Source of the DNA: an uncultured Acetobacteraceae bacterium | GTDB taxonomy: Bacteria; Pseudomonadota; Alphaproteobacteria; Acetobacterales; Acetobacteraceae | Direction of reading: 5' to 3' | Length of the DNA stretch: 59,333 nt | NCBI GenBank assembly: GCA_903907955.1 | Contig: CAIVPZ010000070.1 | Coordinates: 1 to 59,333, forward strand | In this document: piece by piece, positions 1 through 8,335 of the stretch | Position numbering within the stretch: the first letter of the stretch is position 1 | Layout: each line of letters opens with the position of its first letter | Program-made: the position numbers and the translations under genes | The notes under the pieces: model-generated | Seen by the model: only the letters and a program-made list of their open reading frames with translations | Databases searched by the model: none | What the model was told of the DNA's origin: nothing

Positions 1-96
1 AACCTCGGGCGTGCCAACGGCATCGACAACATCCAGCACGGCTTCTGGCTCAACCTACAGGACGTTGCCTCCGTTTGCGTCATGAAGGGCGTGTGA
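1..96 (+). CDS. C-terminal end of an unidentified protein (partial)
   Basis: Frame 1 is open from the first base and ends at TGA 94-96, giving the last 31 residues of a protein that begins outside the window. The segment contains GFWLNLQDVASV and ends VMKGV. Nothing in so short a piece identifies a family. It is the only plus-strand coding sequence before the converging minus-strand SDR-purF-cvpA run, and the spacer 97-153 contains a short degraded fragment of the GC-rich intergenic repeat (about 131-152). The function is unknown. Confidence 0.45.
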   Translation, partial: NLGRANGIDNIQHGFWLNLQDVASVCVMKGV

Positions 97-153
97 GTAA
101 TCACGAATATAGTATCGTACAGAGAACCGGATGGCCCTGAGCCCTGGCCTTCC

Positions 154-861
154 TTACTTCTTCCCGACCCGCACCATTTCCCCATGTCGCGTTTCCCCGG
201 CCTCGCACAGATCGGCGATACCCGGTGCGACGTCGGCTGGCTGTGGCAGCTTGGATTGGTCCTCGCCTGGAAAGGCGGCCCGGCGCAGGCGGGTGGCGAC
301 CGCGCCGGGATCGGCCAGGTTCACGCGCAGGCGGAAGGTGCGGGTTTCGTCGGCCCAGGTCTGCACCAGATGGTGCAGGCCCGCCTGGGTGGCGCCATAG
401 GCGCCCCAGTAGGCGACGTGCTGCTGCACGATGCCGCTGCTGACGAACACCGCCCGCCCGGCCTCGGCGACGATCAGCAGCGGGCCGCAGGTGCGGATCA
501 GCCGCCAGGTGGCGGACAGGTTCACCGCCACCACCTCGTCCCAGTCCTTCGGCAGGATGTGCGGCACCGGGGTGAGCATGCCGAGGCTGCCGGCGCTCGA
601 CACCAGGATGTCGAGCCGGCCGAACCGCTCCAGCAGGCTGGGGCCGACCGCGTCCAGCGCCGCGCCGTCCTTCAGGTCGAGCGGCAGCAGCGTGGCGGTG
701 CCGCCGGCGGTGCGGATGGCGTCGTCGGTTTCTTCCAGCCCGCCCTGGGTGCGGGCGGTGATGATGACATGGGCGCCCCGGCGGGCGAGTTCGAGCGCGG
801 TCGCGGCGCCGATGCCGCGGCTCGCGCCGCTGACGAGGGCGATCTTGCCGGAAAGGGTCAT
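154..861 (-). CDS. SDR family NAD(P)-dependent oxidoreductase
   Basis: This 235-residue protein is a classical short-chain dehydrogenase. The N-terminus has a beta strand followed by the dinucleotide-binding motif SGASRGIGAA (Rossmann GxxxGxG), then an NVSAT-like NLSAT strand, and a catalytic-type YxxxK region represented by YWGAYGATQAG, in which the usual lysine is replaced (YGATQ). The catalytic Lys therefore looks substituted, so activity or substrate cannot be assumed. The ATG at 861 directly follows the purF stop (TGA then ATG), so it is the last gene of the cvpA-purF-SDR operon. This linkage of an SDR to purF recurs in alphaproteobacteria, but the enzyme's substrate is not known to me. 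Confidence 0.9.
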   Translation of the reverse strand: MTLSGKIALVSGASRGIGAATALELARRGAHVIITARTQGGLEETDDAIRTAGGTATLLPLDLKDGAALDAVGPSLLERFGRLDILVSSAGSLGMLTPVPHILPKDWDEVVAVNLSATWRLIRTCGPLLIVAEAGRAVFVSSGIVQQHVAYWGAYGATQAGLHHLVQTWADETRTFRLRVNLADPGAVATRLRRAAFPGEDQSKLPQPADVAPGIADLCEAGETRHGEMVRVGKK

Positions 862-2373
862 TCAGCGGCTTTCGGAAAGGAGAGAGAGCTGCCGGCTGTC
901 GTTGTCGGCCATGTCGGGCAGCGGGATGGGATACTCGCCGGTGAAACAGGCGTCGCAGTATTGCGGCCGGTCGGGGTTGCGGTCGCCCTTGTTGAGGGCG
1001 CGGTAAAGCCCGTCGATGGAGATGAAGGCCAGGCTGTCGGCGCCGATCAGCGCTGCCATGGCCTCGACCGAATGGGTGGCGGCGAGCAGCTTGCCGCGCT
1101 CGGGCGTGTCGATGCCGTAGAAACAGGAATGCGTGGTCGGCGGCGAGGAGACGCGCATGTGCACCTCGGCGGCGCCGGCGTTGCGCACCATCTCGACGAT
1201 CTTCTTGCTGGTGGTGCCGCGCACGATGGAATCGTCCACCAGGATCACCCGCTTGCCGGCCAGCACCGGGCCGTTGGCGGAATGCTTCAGCTTGACGCCG
1301 AGATGGCGCACCCGCTCGGTCGGCTCGATGAAGGTGCGGCCGACATAATGGTTGCGGATGATGCCGAGTTCGAAGGGAATGCCGCTTTCCTGGGCGTAGC
1401 CCATGGCGGCGGGCACGCCGGAATCGGGCACCGGCACGATGACGTCGGCGGCCACACCGCTTTCGCGCGCCAGTTCGGCGCCGATGCGCTTGCGGGCGGC
1501 ATAGACCGGGGTGCCTTCGACCACCGAGTCCGGGCGGGCGAAGTAGATGTATTCGAACACGCAGAACCGCGCCGGCACGCGGGTGAACGGGCGGATGCTG
1601 TGCACCCCCTGGTCGTTGATGATGACGATCTCGCCCGGCTCGAGGTCGCGGACGAACTCGGCGCCGACGATGTCGAGCGCGCATGTCTCGCTGGCCAGCA
1701 CCCAGGCGGCGGTGCCGTCGGCATGCAGGATGCGGCCGAGGATGAGCGGGCGGACGCCGAGCGGGTCGCGCACGCCCATCAGCGACTCGTTGGACAGGGC
1801 GATCAGCGAATAGGCGCCGATCACCTGTTTCAGCGCGTCGATCAGGCGGTCGACCACGGTGGAATACAGGCTGATGGCGATGAGGTGGATGAACACCTCG
1901 CTGTCGGTGGTGGACTGGAACAGGCAGCCGCGGCGCACCAGGGCGCGGCGCAGGGCGGTGGCGTTGGTGAGGTTGCCGTTATGCGCCACCGCGAAGCCGC
2001 CGAATTCGAAATCGGCGTAGAGCGGCTGGACGTTGCGCATCACCGTGTCGCCGGTGGTGGCGTAGCGGTTGTGGCCGACCGCGCGGGCACCGGCCAGCGA
2101 GGCGATGACACGGGCGTCGCCGAACGTGTCGCCGACCAGCCCCAGGCCGCGATGGGTGTGGAAGTGGTTGCCGTCGAAGCTGACGATGCCGCTGGACTCC
2201 TGGCCGCGGTGCTGCAGGGCGTGCAGGCCGAGCGCGGTGACCGCGGCGGCGTCGGAATGGTTCCAGATGCCGAAAACGCCGCATTCCTCGTGGATTTCGT
2301 CGTCGTAGTAGCGGTCGTCGTCCAGCGCGGCGTGCAGGGCTTCATCGTTCAGCGGCGCGGAAGCCTGGGGCAT
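862..2373 (-). CDS. purF: Amidophosphoribosyltransferase (glutamine PRPP amidotransferase)
   Basis: This enzyme catalyses the first committed step of purine synthesis, PRPP plus glutamine to 5-phosphoribosylamine. The N-terminal Ntn glutaminase domain starts after a short propeptide at EECGVFGIW, whose Cys becomes the N-terminal nucleophile, and HRGQESSGI follows. The C-terminal phosphoribosyltransferase domain carries the PRPP loop VILVDDSIVRGTTSKK. A GTG start at 2397 would overlap the cvpA stop, but the ATG at 2373 is preferred because AGGAG lies about 8 bases before it. That gives 503 residues, normal for the family. It is co-transcribed with cvpA upstream and an SDR downstream. The Cys/propeptide layout places it with the processed PurF class. 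Confidence 0.97.
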   Translation of the reverse strand: MPQASAPLNDEALHAALDDDRYYDDEIHEECGVFGIWNHSDAAAVTALGLHALQHRGQESSGIVSFDGNHFHTHRGLGLVGDTFGDARVIASLAGARAVGHNRYATTGDTVMRNVQPLYADFEFGGFAVAHNGNLTNATALRRALVRRGCLFQSTTDSEVFIHLIAISLYSTVVDRLIDALKQVIGAYSLIALSNESLMGVRDPLGVRPLILGRILHADGTAAWVLASETCALDIVGAEFVRDLEPGEIVIINDQGVHSIRPFTRVPARFCVFEYIYFARPDSVVEGTPVYAARKRIGAELARESGVAADVIVPVPDSGVPAAMGYAQESGIPFELGIIRNHYVGRTFIEPTERVRHLGVKLKHSANGPVLAGKRVILVDDSIVRGTTSKKIVEMVRNAGAAEVHMRVSSPPTTHSCFYGIDTPERGKLLAATHSVEAMAALIGADSLAFISIDGLYRALNKGDRNPDRPQYCDACFTGEYPIPLPDMADNDSRQLSLLSESR

Positions 2374-2393
2374 GGGGGCGTCTCCTGGTGCCG

Positions 2394-2969
2394 TCACTTG
2401 CGGGTGCGGCCCTGGGCGGCGGGCGGCTGCGATAGGTCGGCGGCGCGTGGCTCGCGGTCGGGCGGCAGCGCCGGAAGCGGGGGCCTATAGTCCTTCGGAA
2501 GCAGACGGACCAGCCAGTCGGCTCCCTCGGCAGCCAACGGCCGGGCGCGGGCCTGGAGCACCGCGGTGGGCCAGTGCTCCGGCATCACCAGCAGGCCGGC
2601 GCCGATATAGGTGACCACGACCAGGGCGGCGCCACGGATCAGGCCGAACACGATGCCGAGGGTGCGGTCGATGCTGCCCAGCATGGAGCCGCGCACCACC
2701 CCACCGATCAGGCCGGAGAAGATGGACAGCAGCACCAGCACGCCGATGAAGACGGCGGCATAGGCGAGCGGGGCAGCCCAGTCGGCACTGCCGGTCCAGG
2801 CAAGCATCCGCGGCTTCAGCTCCTGGCCACCCCAGAAGGCGATGAGCGCAGCGCCCACCCAGGCGCCGATGCCCATCACCTCGCCAACGAAGCCGCGCAT
2901 CAGGCCCAGCACGGCTGAGACGAACAGGATGGCGAGGACGATGGCGTCGACCCAGTTCAAGATGCACAT
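2394..2969 (-). CDS. cvpA: CvpA family inner-membrane protein
   Basis: This 191-residue protein has four hydrophobic segments and the CvpA opening NWVDAIVLAILFVSAVLGLMRGF, in which the motif VLGxxRGF is typical. It also has an RGSMLGSIDRTLG segment, matching the family's conserved loop RxSxLxxLDRxLG. CvpA proteins are linked to colicin V production, cell-envelope integrity and purF-operon context, and no enzymatic role is established. Its end overlaps the alternative purF start, indicating translational coupling. The C-terminal tail is Pro/Arg-rich and probably cytoplasmic. Start choice is uncertain because no clear Shine-Dalgarno precedes 2969. Confidence 0.93.
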   Translation of the reverse strand: MCILNWVDAIVLAILFVSAVLGLMRGFVGEVMGIGAWVGAALIAFWGGQELKPRMLAWTGSADWAAPLAYAAVFIGVLVLLSIFSGLIGGVVRGSMLGSIDRTLGIVFGLIRGAALVVVTYIGAGLLVMPEHWPTAVLQARARPLAAEGADWLVRLLPKDYRPPLPALPPDREPRAADLSQPPAAQGRTRK

Positions 2970-3020
2970 CCCGCAGGTGAGGGGGGATATATCGCGCGTG
3001 GCGCGGCGGATGTCAGCCTG

Positions 3021-4418
3021 TCACGTGGAAGACTTTCCGCCCTTGCCGGCAAAACGGCCGACAAGGTCGCCGAGATGTCCGATTTCCTGCAAAGCGAGGC
3101 CATCCGGCGCGAACAGCGGGCGGTTGCCGCGGGCGACCCGGCGGGGCAGGCAGGCGGCGCCGAAGCCGAGTTTCTGCGCCTCCTTCAGGCGCGACTCGGC
3201 CTGCGCCACCTGGCGCACCTCGCCGGAAAGGCCGACTTCGCCGAAGAACACCATGCCGGGATCGGTCGGCTGGTCGGTCGCCGCCGAAACCAGGGCGGCG
3301 GCGACGGCGAGGTCGGCGGCCGGCTCGGCGATGCGCAGGCCGCCGGCGATGTTCAGGTAGACGTCGGACGCATTGAGCCGCAGGCCGCAGCGGGTTTCCA
3401 GCACCGCCAGCAGCATGGCCAGCCGGCCGGAATCCCAGCCCACCGCCGAGCGGCGCGGCGCGCCGCCGGGGTTGGGGGCGAGCAGGCACTGCACTTCCAC
3501 CAGCACCGGGCGGGTGCCCTCCAGCCCGGCGAACACCGCGCTGCCCGAGACGTTGCCGCGGCGCTCGGCGAGGAACAGCGCCGAGGGGTTGGGCACCTCG
3601 GCGAGGCCGGTCTCGGTCATTTCGAACACGCCGATCTCGTCGGTGGCGCCGAAGCGGTTCTTCACCCCGCGGAGAATGCGGAACTGGTGGCCGCGGTCGC
3701 CTTCGAAATACAGCACGGCATCGACCATGTGCTCGAGCACGCGCGGGCCGGCGATGGTGCCCTCCTTGGTGACGTGACCCACCAGCACCACGCTGAAATG
3801 GCTGGATTTGGCCAGCCGGATCAGTTCGAAGGCCGAGGCGCGCACCTGGCTGACGGTGCCGGGGGCGCTGTCGATGGCGTCGATCCACATGGTCTGGATG
3901 CTGTCGATCACCACCATGGTGGCGTCGCGCGCTTCCTCCAGGCTGGCGGCGATGTCGCGCAGGTTGATGGCGGCGGCGAGTTCCAGTTGCGCCTGGGCGA
4001 GGCCGAGGCGGCGGGCGCGCAGGCGGACCTGTTCGATCGATTCCTCGCCGGAGACGTACAGCACGCGGTGGCCGGCGGTGGCGAGGCTGGCGGCGGCCTG
4101 CAGCAGCAAAGTGGACTTGCCGATGCCGGGGTCGCCGCCGAGCAGCACGGCGGAGGACGGCACCAGGCCGCCGCCGAGCACGCGGTCGAGTTCGGCGATG
4201 CCGACGGGGGTGCGCGGCGGCGGGGCGGCGGTGCCGGCGAGATCGACGAAGGCGAGCTTCCTGGCGTTCGTCTTTGGCTTCTGCAGGCCGGGGCCGGCGG
4301 AGGCGGCCGGTTCCTCGGCGATGGTGTTCCAGGCGCCGCAGGTCTCGCAGCGGCCGGCCCATTTGGGGGTGACGGCGCCACAGGCGGCGCAGAGGAAGCG
4401 GGCTGGGGGTTTGGCCAT
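3021..4418 (-). CDS. radA: DNA repair protein RadA
   Basis: This is a RecA-like ATPase that processes branched recombination intermediates. The 465-residue protein has an N-terminal C4 zinc finger (Cys 10, 13, 24, 27), then Walker A GGDPGIGKST at residues 94-103, the RadA-specific KNRFG motif, and a C-terminal Lon-protease-like domain with the region GGLRIAEPAADLAVAAAL. The reading frame stays open upstream, but ATG 4418 (MAKPPARF) is chosen because it places the zinc finger at the standard distance from the N-terminus. It lies upstream of cvpA-purF on the same strand with a 50 bp gap, so it may be a separate unit reading into that operon. Confidence 0.96.
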   Translation of the reverse strand: MAKPPARFLCAACGAVTPKWAGRCETCGAWNTIAEEPAASAGPGLQKPKTNARKLAFVDLAGTAAPPPRTPVGIAELDRVLGGGLVPSSAVLLGGDPGIGKSTLLLQAAASLATAGHRVLYVSGEESIEQVRLRARRLGLAQAQLELAAAINLRDIAASLEEARDATMVVIDSIQTMWIDAIDSAPGTVSQVRASAFELIRLAKSSHFSVVLVGHVTKEGTIAGPRVLEHMVDAVLYFEGDRGHQFRILRGVKNRFGATDEIGVFEMTETGLAEVPNPSALFLAERRGNVSGSAVFAGLEGTRPVLVEVQCLLAPNPGGAPRRSAVGWDSGRLAMLLAVLETRCGLRLNASDVYLNIAGGLRIAEPAADLAVAAALVSAATDQPTDPGMVFFGEVGLSGEVRQVAQAESRLKEAQKLGFGAACLPRRVARGNRPLFAPDGLALQEIGHLGDLVGRFAGKGGKSST

Positions 4419-4523
4419 GCGATCAGGTCCAGGAACGGTCGTCGCGCGGCAGCTACCCCAGCCCAAAGAAAAACGCGCCAGGTATTATGGACACGTTAGA
4501 GCAAATGGACGGCAGGAAACAAT

Positions 4524-4617
4524 CCAGGGTCAGGGCTCCGCTCTGGACCCGCAAGGGGTCAGTGGACCCCTTGACCCCATTGCATAGGGGATTGGGTCCG
4601 GGGCAGCGCCCCGGCTG
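4524..4617. repeat. GC-rich tandem-hairpin intergenic repeat, copy 1
   Basis: This is a diverged copy of the family seen at nine other places in the window. It has a run of adjacent inverted repeats: CAGGGCTCCGCTCTG-like, then AAGGGGTCAGTGGACCCCTT, then CCGGGGCAGCGCCCCGG. It sits between the divergent radA/small ORF side and the MarR operon. It has no coding potential and could form stacked hairpins in transcripts from either strand, so it may act as a terminator after the 35-codon small ORF. Confidence 0.7.
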
Positions 4618-4618
4618 T

Positions 4619-4726
4619 TCAGCGTCCGCGACGAACCCGAACCGGAATCGGCGCCGGCTGAGGCGCCGGCAAGGCAAGTGCCGTCGCTGCCAAAGCGGAA
4701 ATAGCGAGAGCAGTAAGCGTCAGCAT
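4619..4726 (-). CDS. Small hydrophobic protein, 35 residues (hypothetical)
   Basis: A 35-codon frame starts at ATG 4726 and is preceded by a good Shine-Dalgarno (AGGAGAC, about 6 bases before the start). The first about 20 residues (MLTLTALAISALAATALALP) form a hydrophobic segment or signal sequence, followed by a Pro-rich stretch and a basic tail ending RVRRGR. It may be a small secreted or membrane peptide. The call rests only on the start signal and hydrophobic profile, and no family is recognised. It runs away from the divergent MarR operon. Confidence 0.4.
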   Translation of the reverse strand: MLTLTALAISALAATALALPAPQPAPIPVRVRRGR

Positions 4727-4920
4727 GACGGCGTCTCCTGCACTGCGTAGCGTGGATGTCACACTAGGGCGGCTTGGGGCGGCGCTGCAATGCGAAAGAT
4801 TCGCATGTTGGTAAACATTTCGTCCATCTTTGGTTCGATCAGGCAGGAAAGAATCATGCCGCCGGTCTCGGCGCATGGCAGCAAAGCGCACAGTGCATGC
4901 TTACTGGTGGTGCGGCTTAA

Positions 4921-4936
4921 GATAACGCTGCTTATC
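4921..4936. promoter_or_regulatory. Probable MarR-family operator (GATAA-N6-TTATC)
   Basis: A perfect inverted repeat GATAA-CGCTGC-TTATC ends nine bases before the marR-like ATG at 4946. It is followed by an overlapping CATA-TGTCG-TATG dyad (4936-4948) that runs into the start codon. The AT-rich dyad stands out in this GC-rich DNA and is where an autoregulating MarR/EmrR protein would be expected to bind. The binding assignment is inferred. Confidence 0.6.
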
Positions 4937-4945
4937 ATATGTCGT

Positions 4946-5413
4946 ATGAGTGATCAGCCCGACATCCTGTTCCTGCTCCACGACCTGGCCCGCCACCTGC
5001 GCCTGGAGGCCGACCGCCGCGCCTCCTGCCATGGTCTGACCCGGGCGCAATGGGTCATCCTGTTCCGGCTCGACCGCCAGCCCGGCCTGTCGCAGAAGGA
5101 ACTGGCCGAGTTGCTGGAAGTCGAGCCGATCACCGTCGCCCGGCTGATCGACCGGCTGGAGGAGCACGGCATGGTCGAGCGGCGCAACGACCCCGGCGAC
5201 CGGCGGGTCTGGCGCCTGCACCTGCTGCCGCCGGCCCGCCCGGTGCTGGAGGCGCTGCAGGCGGAACGCATCGCCATCCTGGCCAACGCCACGCTCGGGC
5301 TCGACCCCGAGACCATCGCCCTGGTCGGCGACGCGCTGGCGCGCATGAAGAACAACGTGGTGGCCGGGCTGCGCGCCCGCGAACGCCACCTGGCGCCGCA
5401 GGAACCCGCCTGA
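4946..5413 (+). CDS. MarR family transcriptional regulator
   Basis: This 155-residue winged-helix protein is of the MarR/EmrR type. The helix-turn-helix is in LSQKELAELLEVEPITVAR, followed by LIDRLEEHGMVERR and the wing NDPGDRRVW with the conserved D-x-R. The frame is open upstream, but ATG 4946 gives the usual family length and lies just after a dyad operator. It heads an operon with an HlyD-type adaptor and a DHA2 exporter, the standard EmrRAB layout. The expected role is ligand-relieved repression of this efflux operon. Its TGA overlaps the next ATG by one base (TGATG). Confidence 0.93.
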   Translation: MSDQPDILFLLHDLARHLRLEADRRASCHGLTRAQWVILFRLDRQPGLSQKELAELLEVEPITVARLIDRLEEHGMVERRNDPGDRRVWRLHLLPPARPVLEALQAERIAILANATLGLDPETIALVGDALARMKNNVVAGLRARERHLAPQEPA

Positions 5414-6516
5414 TGTCCGAGGTAACCGCCGATGATTTCGGCGTCGCCCCGCGCGTTGCCACCGAACCGAAGCTGCGCCGGCGCGCGCCCAGCCGGCTGC
5501 TGCGCCCGGTGCTGATGCTGGGTGGCATCGCCGCGGTGGCGGTGGTCGGCGGCATGTACTGGCTGTTCGGCGGCGCCATCGTTTCCATCGACAACGCCTA
5601 TGTCCGCGCCGGCAAGCTGGCGGTGGCCACCGACGTGTCCGGCATCGTCGAGGATGTGGCGGTGCAGGAGGGCGCGCATGTGCGCCGCGGCGAGGTGCTG
5701 TTCCGCCTCGATCCCAGCCAGTTCCGGATCGCGCTGGACGGCGCGAAGGCCAGCCTCGCCCAGGTCGCATTGCAGATGGAGGCGGCGAAGCGCGACTACC
5801 AGCGCATGCTGCGCGACATCGATGCGAAGCAGGCGCAGGTGCAGTCCGACCAGGCCAGCTACGACCGCTACGCCAACCTGGTAAAGGGCGGTGCCGTCAC
5901 CCGCGCCGAATACGATGATGCCCGCTTCCGCCTCGCCGCCGACCGCGCGGTGGCGGAAAGCCTGAAGGAGCAGGCGCGGGTGCAACTCGCCCGCCTCGGC
6001 GGCGACGCCGCCATCGACGTGACGCGCACCCCCGAATACCTGAAGGCCCAGGCCCAGGTGGAGGAGGCGCAGCGCCAGCTTGACCATACCGTGGTCCGCG
6101 CGCCGTTCGATGCCATCGCCACCCAGGTCGAACAGATTCAGCCCGGCACTTATCTGGGGGCCTCGGTGGCCGCGTTCGGCCTGATCTCCACCGGGCATGT
6201 GTGGGTCGAGGCGAATGCGAAGGAAACCGACCTCACCTATGTCAGGCCGGGCGATCCGGTGCGGTTCACCGTGGATACCCATCCGGGCCGGACCTGGAAC
6301 GGCACGGTGGAGAGCATCGCCCCCGGCAGCGGCTCGGAGTTTTCCATCCTGCCGGCGCAGAACGCCTCGGGGAACTGGGTGAAGGTGGTGCAGCGCATCG
6401 CGGTGCGGGTGCGCATCGAGCGCCGCCCCGGCGATCCGGAGCTGCGGGCGGGCATGAGCGTGGTGGTCGATATCGACACCGGCCACACCCGCCACCTCAG
6501 CGATCTGATGCCGTGA
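5413..6516 (+). CDS. HlyD/EmrA-type membrane fusion protein
   Basis: This 367-residue periplasmic adaptor belongs to a tripartite multidrug efflux system. The N-terminus is cytoplasmic and basic, with a single membrane anchor at about residues 31-52. Then come the first half of a biotinyl-lipoyl domain (around VSGIVEDVAVQEGAHV), an alpha-helical hairpin rich in Ala, Gln and Glu (about residues 115-215), the second lipoyl half (LDHTVVRAPFDAIAT), and a beta-barrel domain. The N-terminal DNAYVRAG segment is typical of EmrA. It is translationally coupled to marR by a one-base overlap and followed 46 bp later by the exporter, so it should bridge that pump to an outer-membrane channel encoded elsewhere. 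Confidence 0.94.
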   Translation: MSEVTADDFGVAPRVATEPKLRRRAPSRLLRPVLMLGGIAAVAVVGGMYWLFGGAIVSIDNAYVRAGKLAVATDVSGIVEDVAVQEGAHVRRGEVLFRLDPSQFRIALDGAKASLAQVALQMEAAKRDYQRMLRDIDAKQAQVQSDQASYDRYANLVKGGAVTRAEYDDARFRLAADRAVAESLKEQARVQLARLGGDAAIDVTRTPEYLKAQAQVEEAQRQLDHTVVRAPFDAIATQVEQIQPGTYLGASVAAFGLISTGHVWVEANAKETDLTYVRPGDPVRFTVDTHPGRTWNGTVESIAPGSGSEFSILPAQNASGNWVKVVQRIAVRVRIERRPGDPELRAGMSVVVDIDTGHTRHLSDLMP

Positions 6517-6562
6517 CCGTGCGCCCCGTGCGGGAGCGCGCGCGGTTGCGGCCGTCAGTTGC

Positions 6563-8155
6563 ATGACCCAGAACGCCGTTCCGCACCGTGCGCTGATCAC
6601 CGGCTGCACCATGGTGGCGACGCTGATGCAGGCGCTGGACTCCACCATCGCCAACGTGGCGCTGCCCTACATGCAGGGCAGCCTTGCCACCACCTCCGAC
6701 CAGATCACCTGGGTGCTGACCTCCTACGTCATCGCCGCCGCCATCATGACCGCGCCGGTGGGCTGGCTGGCGGCGCGGTTCGGCCGCAAGAACCTGTTCA
6801 TCGTCACCCTGGCCGGCTTCACCCTGACCTCCATGATGTGCGGCGCGGCGCAGTCGCTCGAGCAGATGGTGCTGTTCCGCCTGCTGCAGGGCATGTGCGG
6901 CGCCGCCCTGGTGCCACTGTCGCAGGCCACCCTGCTCGACATCTACCCCGCCGAGCGCCGCGCCGCGGCGATGGCGATCTGGGGCATCGGGGTGATGGTC
7001 GGCCCCATCCTCGGCCCCACCCTGGGCGGCTTTCTCACCGAGCACTACAGCTGGCGCTGGGTGTTCTACGTCAACCTGCCGTTCGGCGCGCTCGCCATCG
7101 CCGGGCTGATGGCCTTCATGCCGGCGGAGGACTCCAACGATACCATGCGCTTCGACTGGACCGGCTTCGCGGTGCTGGCGCTCGGCATCGGGTCGTTGCA
7201 GCTGATGCTCGACCGCGGCGGGAACCAGGACTGGTTCAGCTCGCGCGAGATCATCACCGAGGCGGTGCTGGCCGGGCTCGGCCTGTATCTGTTCGTCGTC
7301 CACATGTTCACGGCGGAGCAGCCGTTCCTGCCGCCGGCGATCTTCCGCGACCGCAATTTCACCGCCGCCGTGCTGATGATGTTCCTGATCGGCATCGTGC
7401 TGCTGGCTTCGTCCGCCCTGCTGGCGCCGTACCTGCAGAACCTTTCCAGCTACCCGGTCGAGACCGCCGGCTACGCCATGGCGCCGCGCGGCATCGGCAC
7501 CGTGGTGGCGATGATGATCGCCGGACGCCTCGGCACGCGGGTTGATCAGCGCAAGCTGATGGGGGTCGGCATGCTGCTGCTGTCCTGGTCGCTCTACGAT
7601 ATGAGCCTGTGGACCCCGGACGTTTCCGGGCAGCGGCTGCTGTTGACCATCGTGGTGCAGGGGTTCGCCCTGGGCATCGTGTTCAACCCGCTGACGGTGC
7701 TGTCCTTCGCCACCCTGGCGCCGCAGTTTCGCGGCGACGCGGCGGCGCTGCTGTCGCTGTTCCGCAACATCGGCGCGGCGATCGGCGTGTCCGTGACCGC
7801 GTTCTCGCTGGCGCAGCTGACCCAGGTTTCGCACGCCGACCTGGCCGCCGCCATCACGCCGTTCAACCGGCTGCTGCAAAGCGGGGCGGCCGGGCATCTC
7901 CTCAACCCCGCCACGCCGGGGGGCGCCGCTTTGCTGGAGGCGGCGATCCATCGCGAGGCGCTGATCATCGCGTACAACGATGACTACCGGCTGATGATGC
8001 TGGCAACGCTGGCGCCGCTGCTGCTGCTGCCACTGATGCGGCGGGGCGGCAACCGGGCGAAGCAAGGCCAGGGGGCGCTGCCCCCTGGACCCCCGCCAAG
8101 GGGCAGTGGCCCCTTGGAACCCATCACTTTAAGGGTTGTTGGGAGAGGGGGGTGA
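6563..8155 (+). CDS. DHA2 family multidrug efflux MFS transporter (EmrB-like)
   Basis: This 530-residue, 14-helix drug:proton antiporter has the DHA2 motif LDSTIANVALPYMQG at its first helix, motif A GWLAARFGRKN, and motif C GPILGPTLGGFL. It is the inner-membrane pump of the EmrRAB-like operon and should work with the adaptor just upstream. The last about 32 codons (from about 8060) are not typical of the family. They read into the GC-rich intergenic repeat and into the left arm of the long palindrome at 8131-8200, producing a Gly/Pro-rich tail ending VVGRGG. The ancestral stop was probably lost through repeat insertion. Confidence 0.94.
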   Translation: MTQNAVPHRALITGCTMVATLMQALDSTIANVALPYMQGSLATTSDQITWVLTSYVIAAAIMTAPVGWLAARFGRKNLFIVTLAGFTLTSMMCGAAQSLEQMVLFRLLQGMCGAALVPLSQATLLDIYPAERRAAAMAIWGIGVMVGPILGPTLGGFLTEHYSWRWVFYVNLPFGALAIAGLMAFMPAEDSNDTMRFDWTGFAVLALGIGSLQLMLDRGGNQDWFSSREIITEAVLAGLGLYLFVVHMFTAEQPFLPPAIFRDRNFTAAVLMMFLIGIVLLASSALLAPYLQNLSSYPVETAGYAMAPRGIGTVVAMMIAGRLGTRVDQRKLMGVGMLLLSWSLYDMSLWTPDVSGQRLLLTIVVQGFALGIVFNPLTVLSFATLAPQFRGDAAALLSLFRNIGAAIGVSVTAFSLAQLTQVSHADLAAAITPFNRLLQSGAAGHLLNPATPGGAALLEAAIHREALIIAYNDDYRLMMLATLAPLLLLPLMRRGGNRAKQGQGALPPGPPPRGSGPLEPITLRVVGRGG

Positions 8156-8260
8156 GGAGATGTATCGACATCGCCTCACCCCCCTCTCCCAACAACCCTT
8201 TAGTAGCGGGGTCCAGGGGTCCACTGACCCCTGGCGGGTCCAGGGCGGAGCCCTGGCCTT
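8064..8260. repeat. Composite palindromic repeat, long form A
   Basis: Two copies of the GC-rich tandem-hairpin repeat face each other (8064-8127 and about 8205-8260) around a long central palindrome. The arms 8131-8157 and 8174-8200 pair perfectly over 27 bp, with an inner GATGT/ACATC pair around ATCG. The left part overlaps the end of the emrB-like gene. The whole unit fills the gap to the lipid A operon and must act as a very strong hairpin. The same architecture recurs at 36242-36436. Confidence 0.85.
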
Positions 8261-8335
8261 CCTTGCTCGATTTGCCGCTCCCGCCGCCCCCGTGCTACCC
8301 GCGCCGTTCGTTCATCCTGGCCTGTTTTTGTATTC

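Noticed and set aside
184-2490. A 768-codon plus-strand frame opposite SDR and purF
   Set aside because: It is a shadow of the two minus-strand genes. There is no ribosome site and no recognisable domain.
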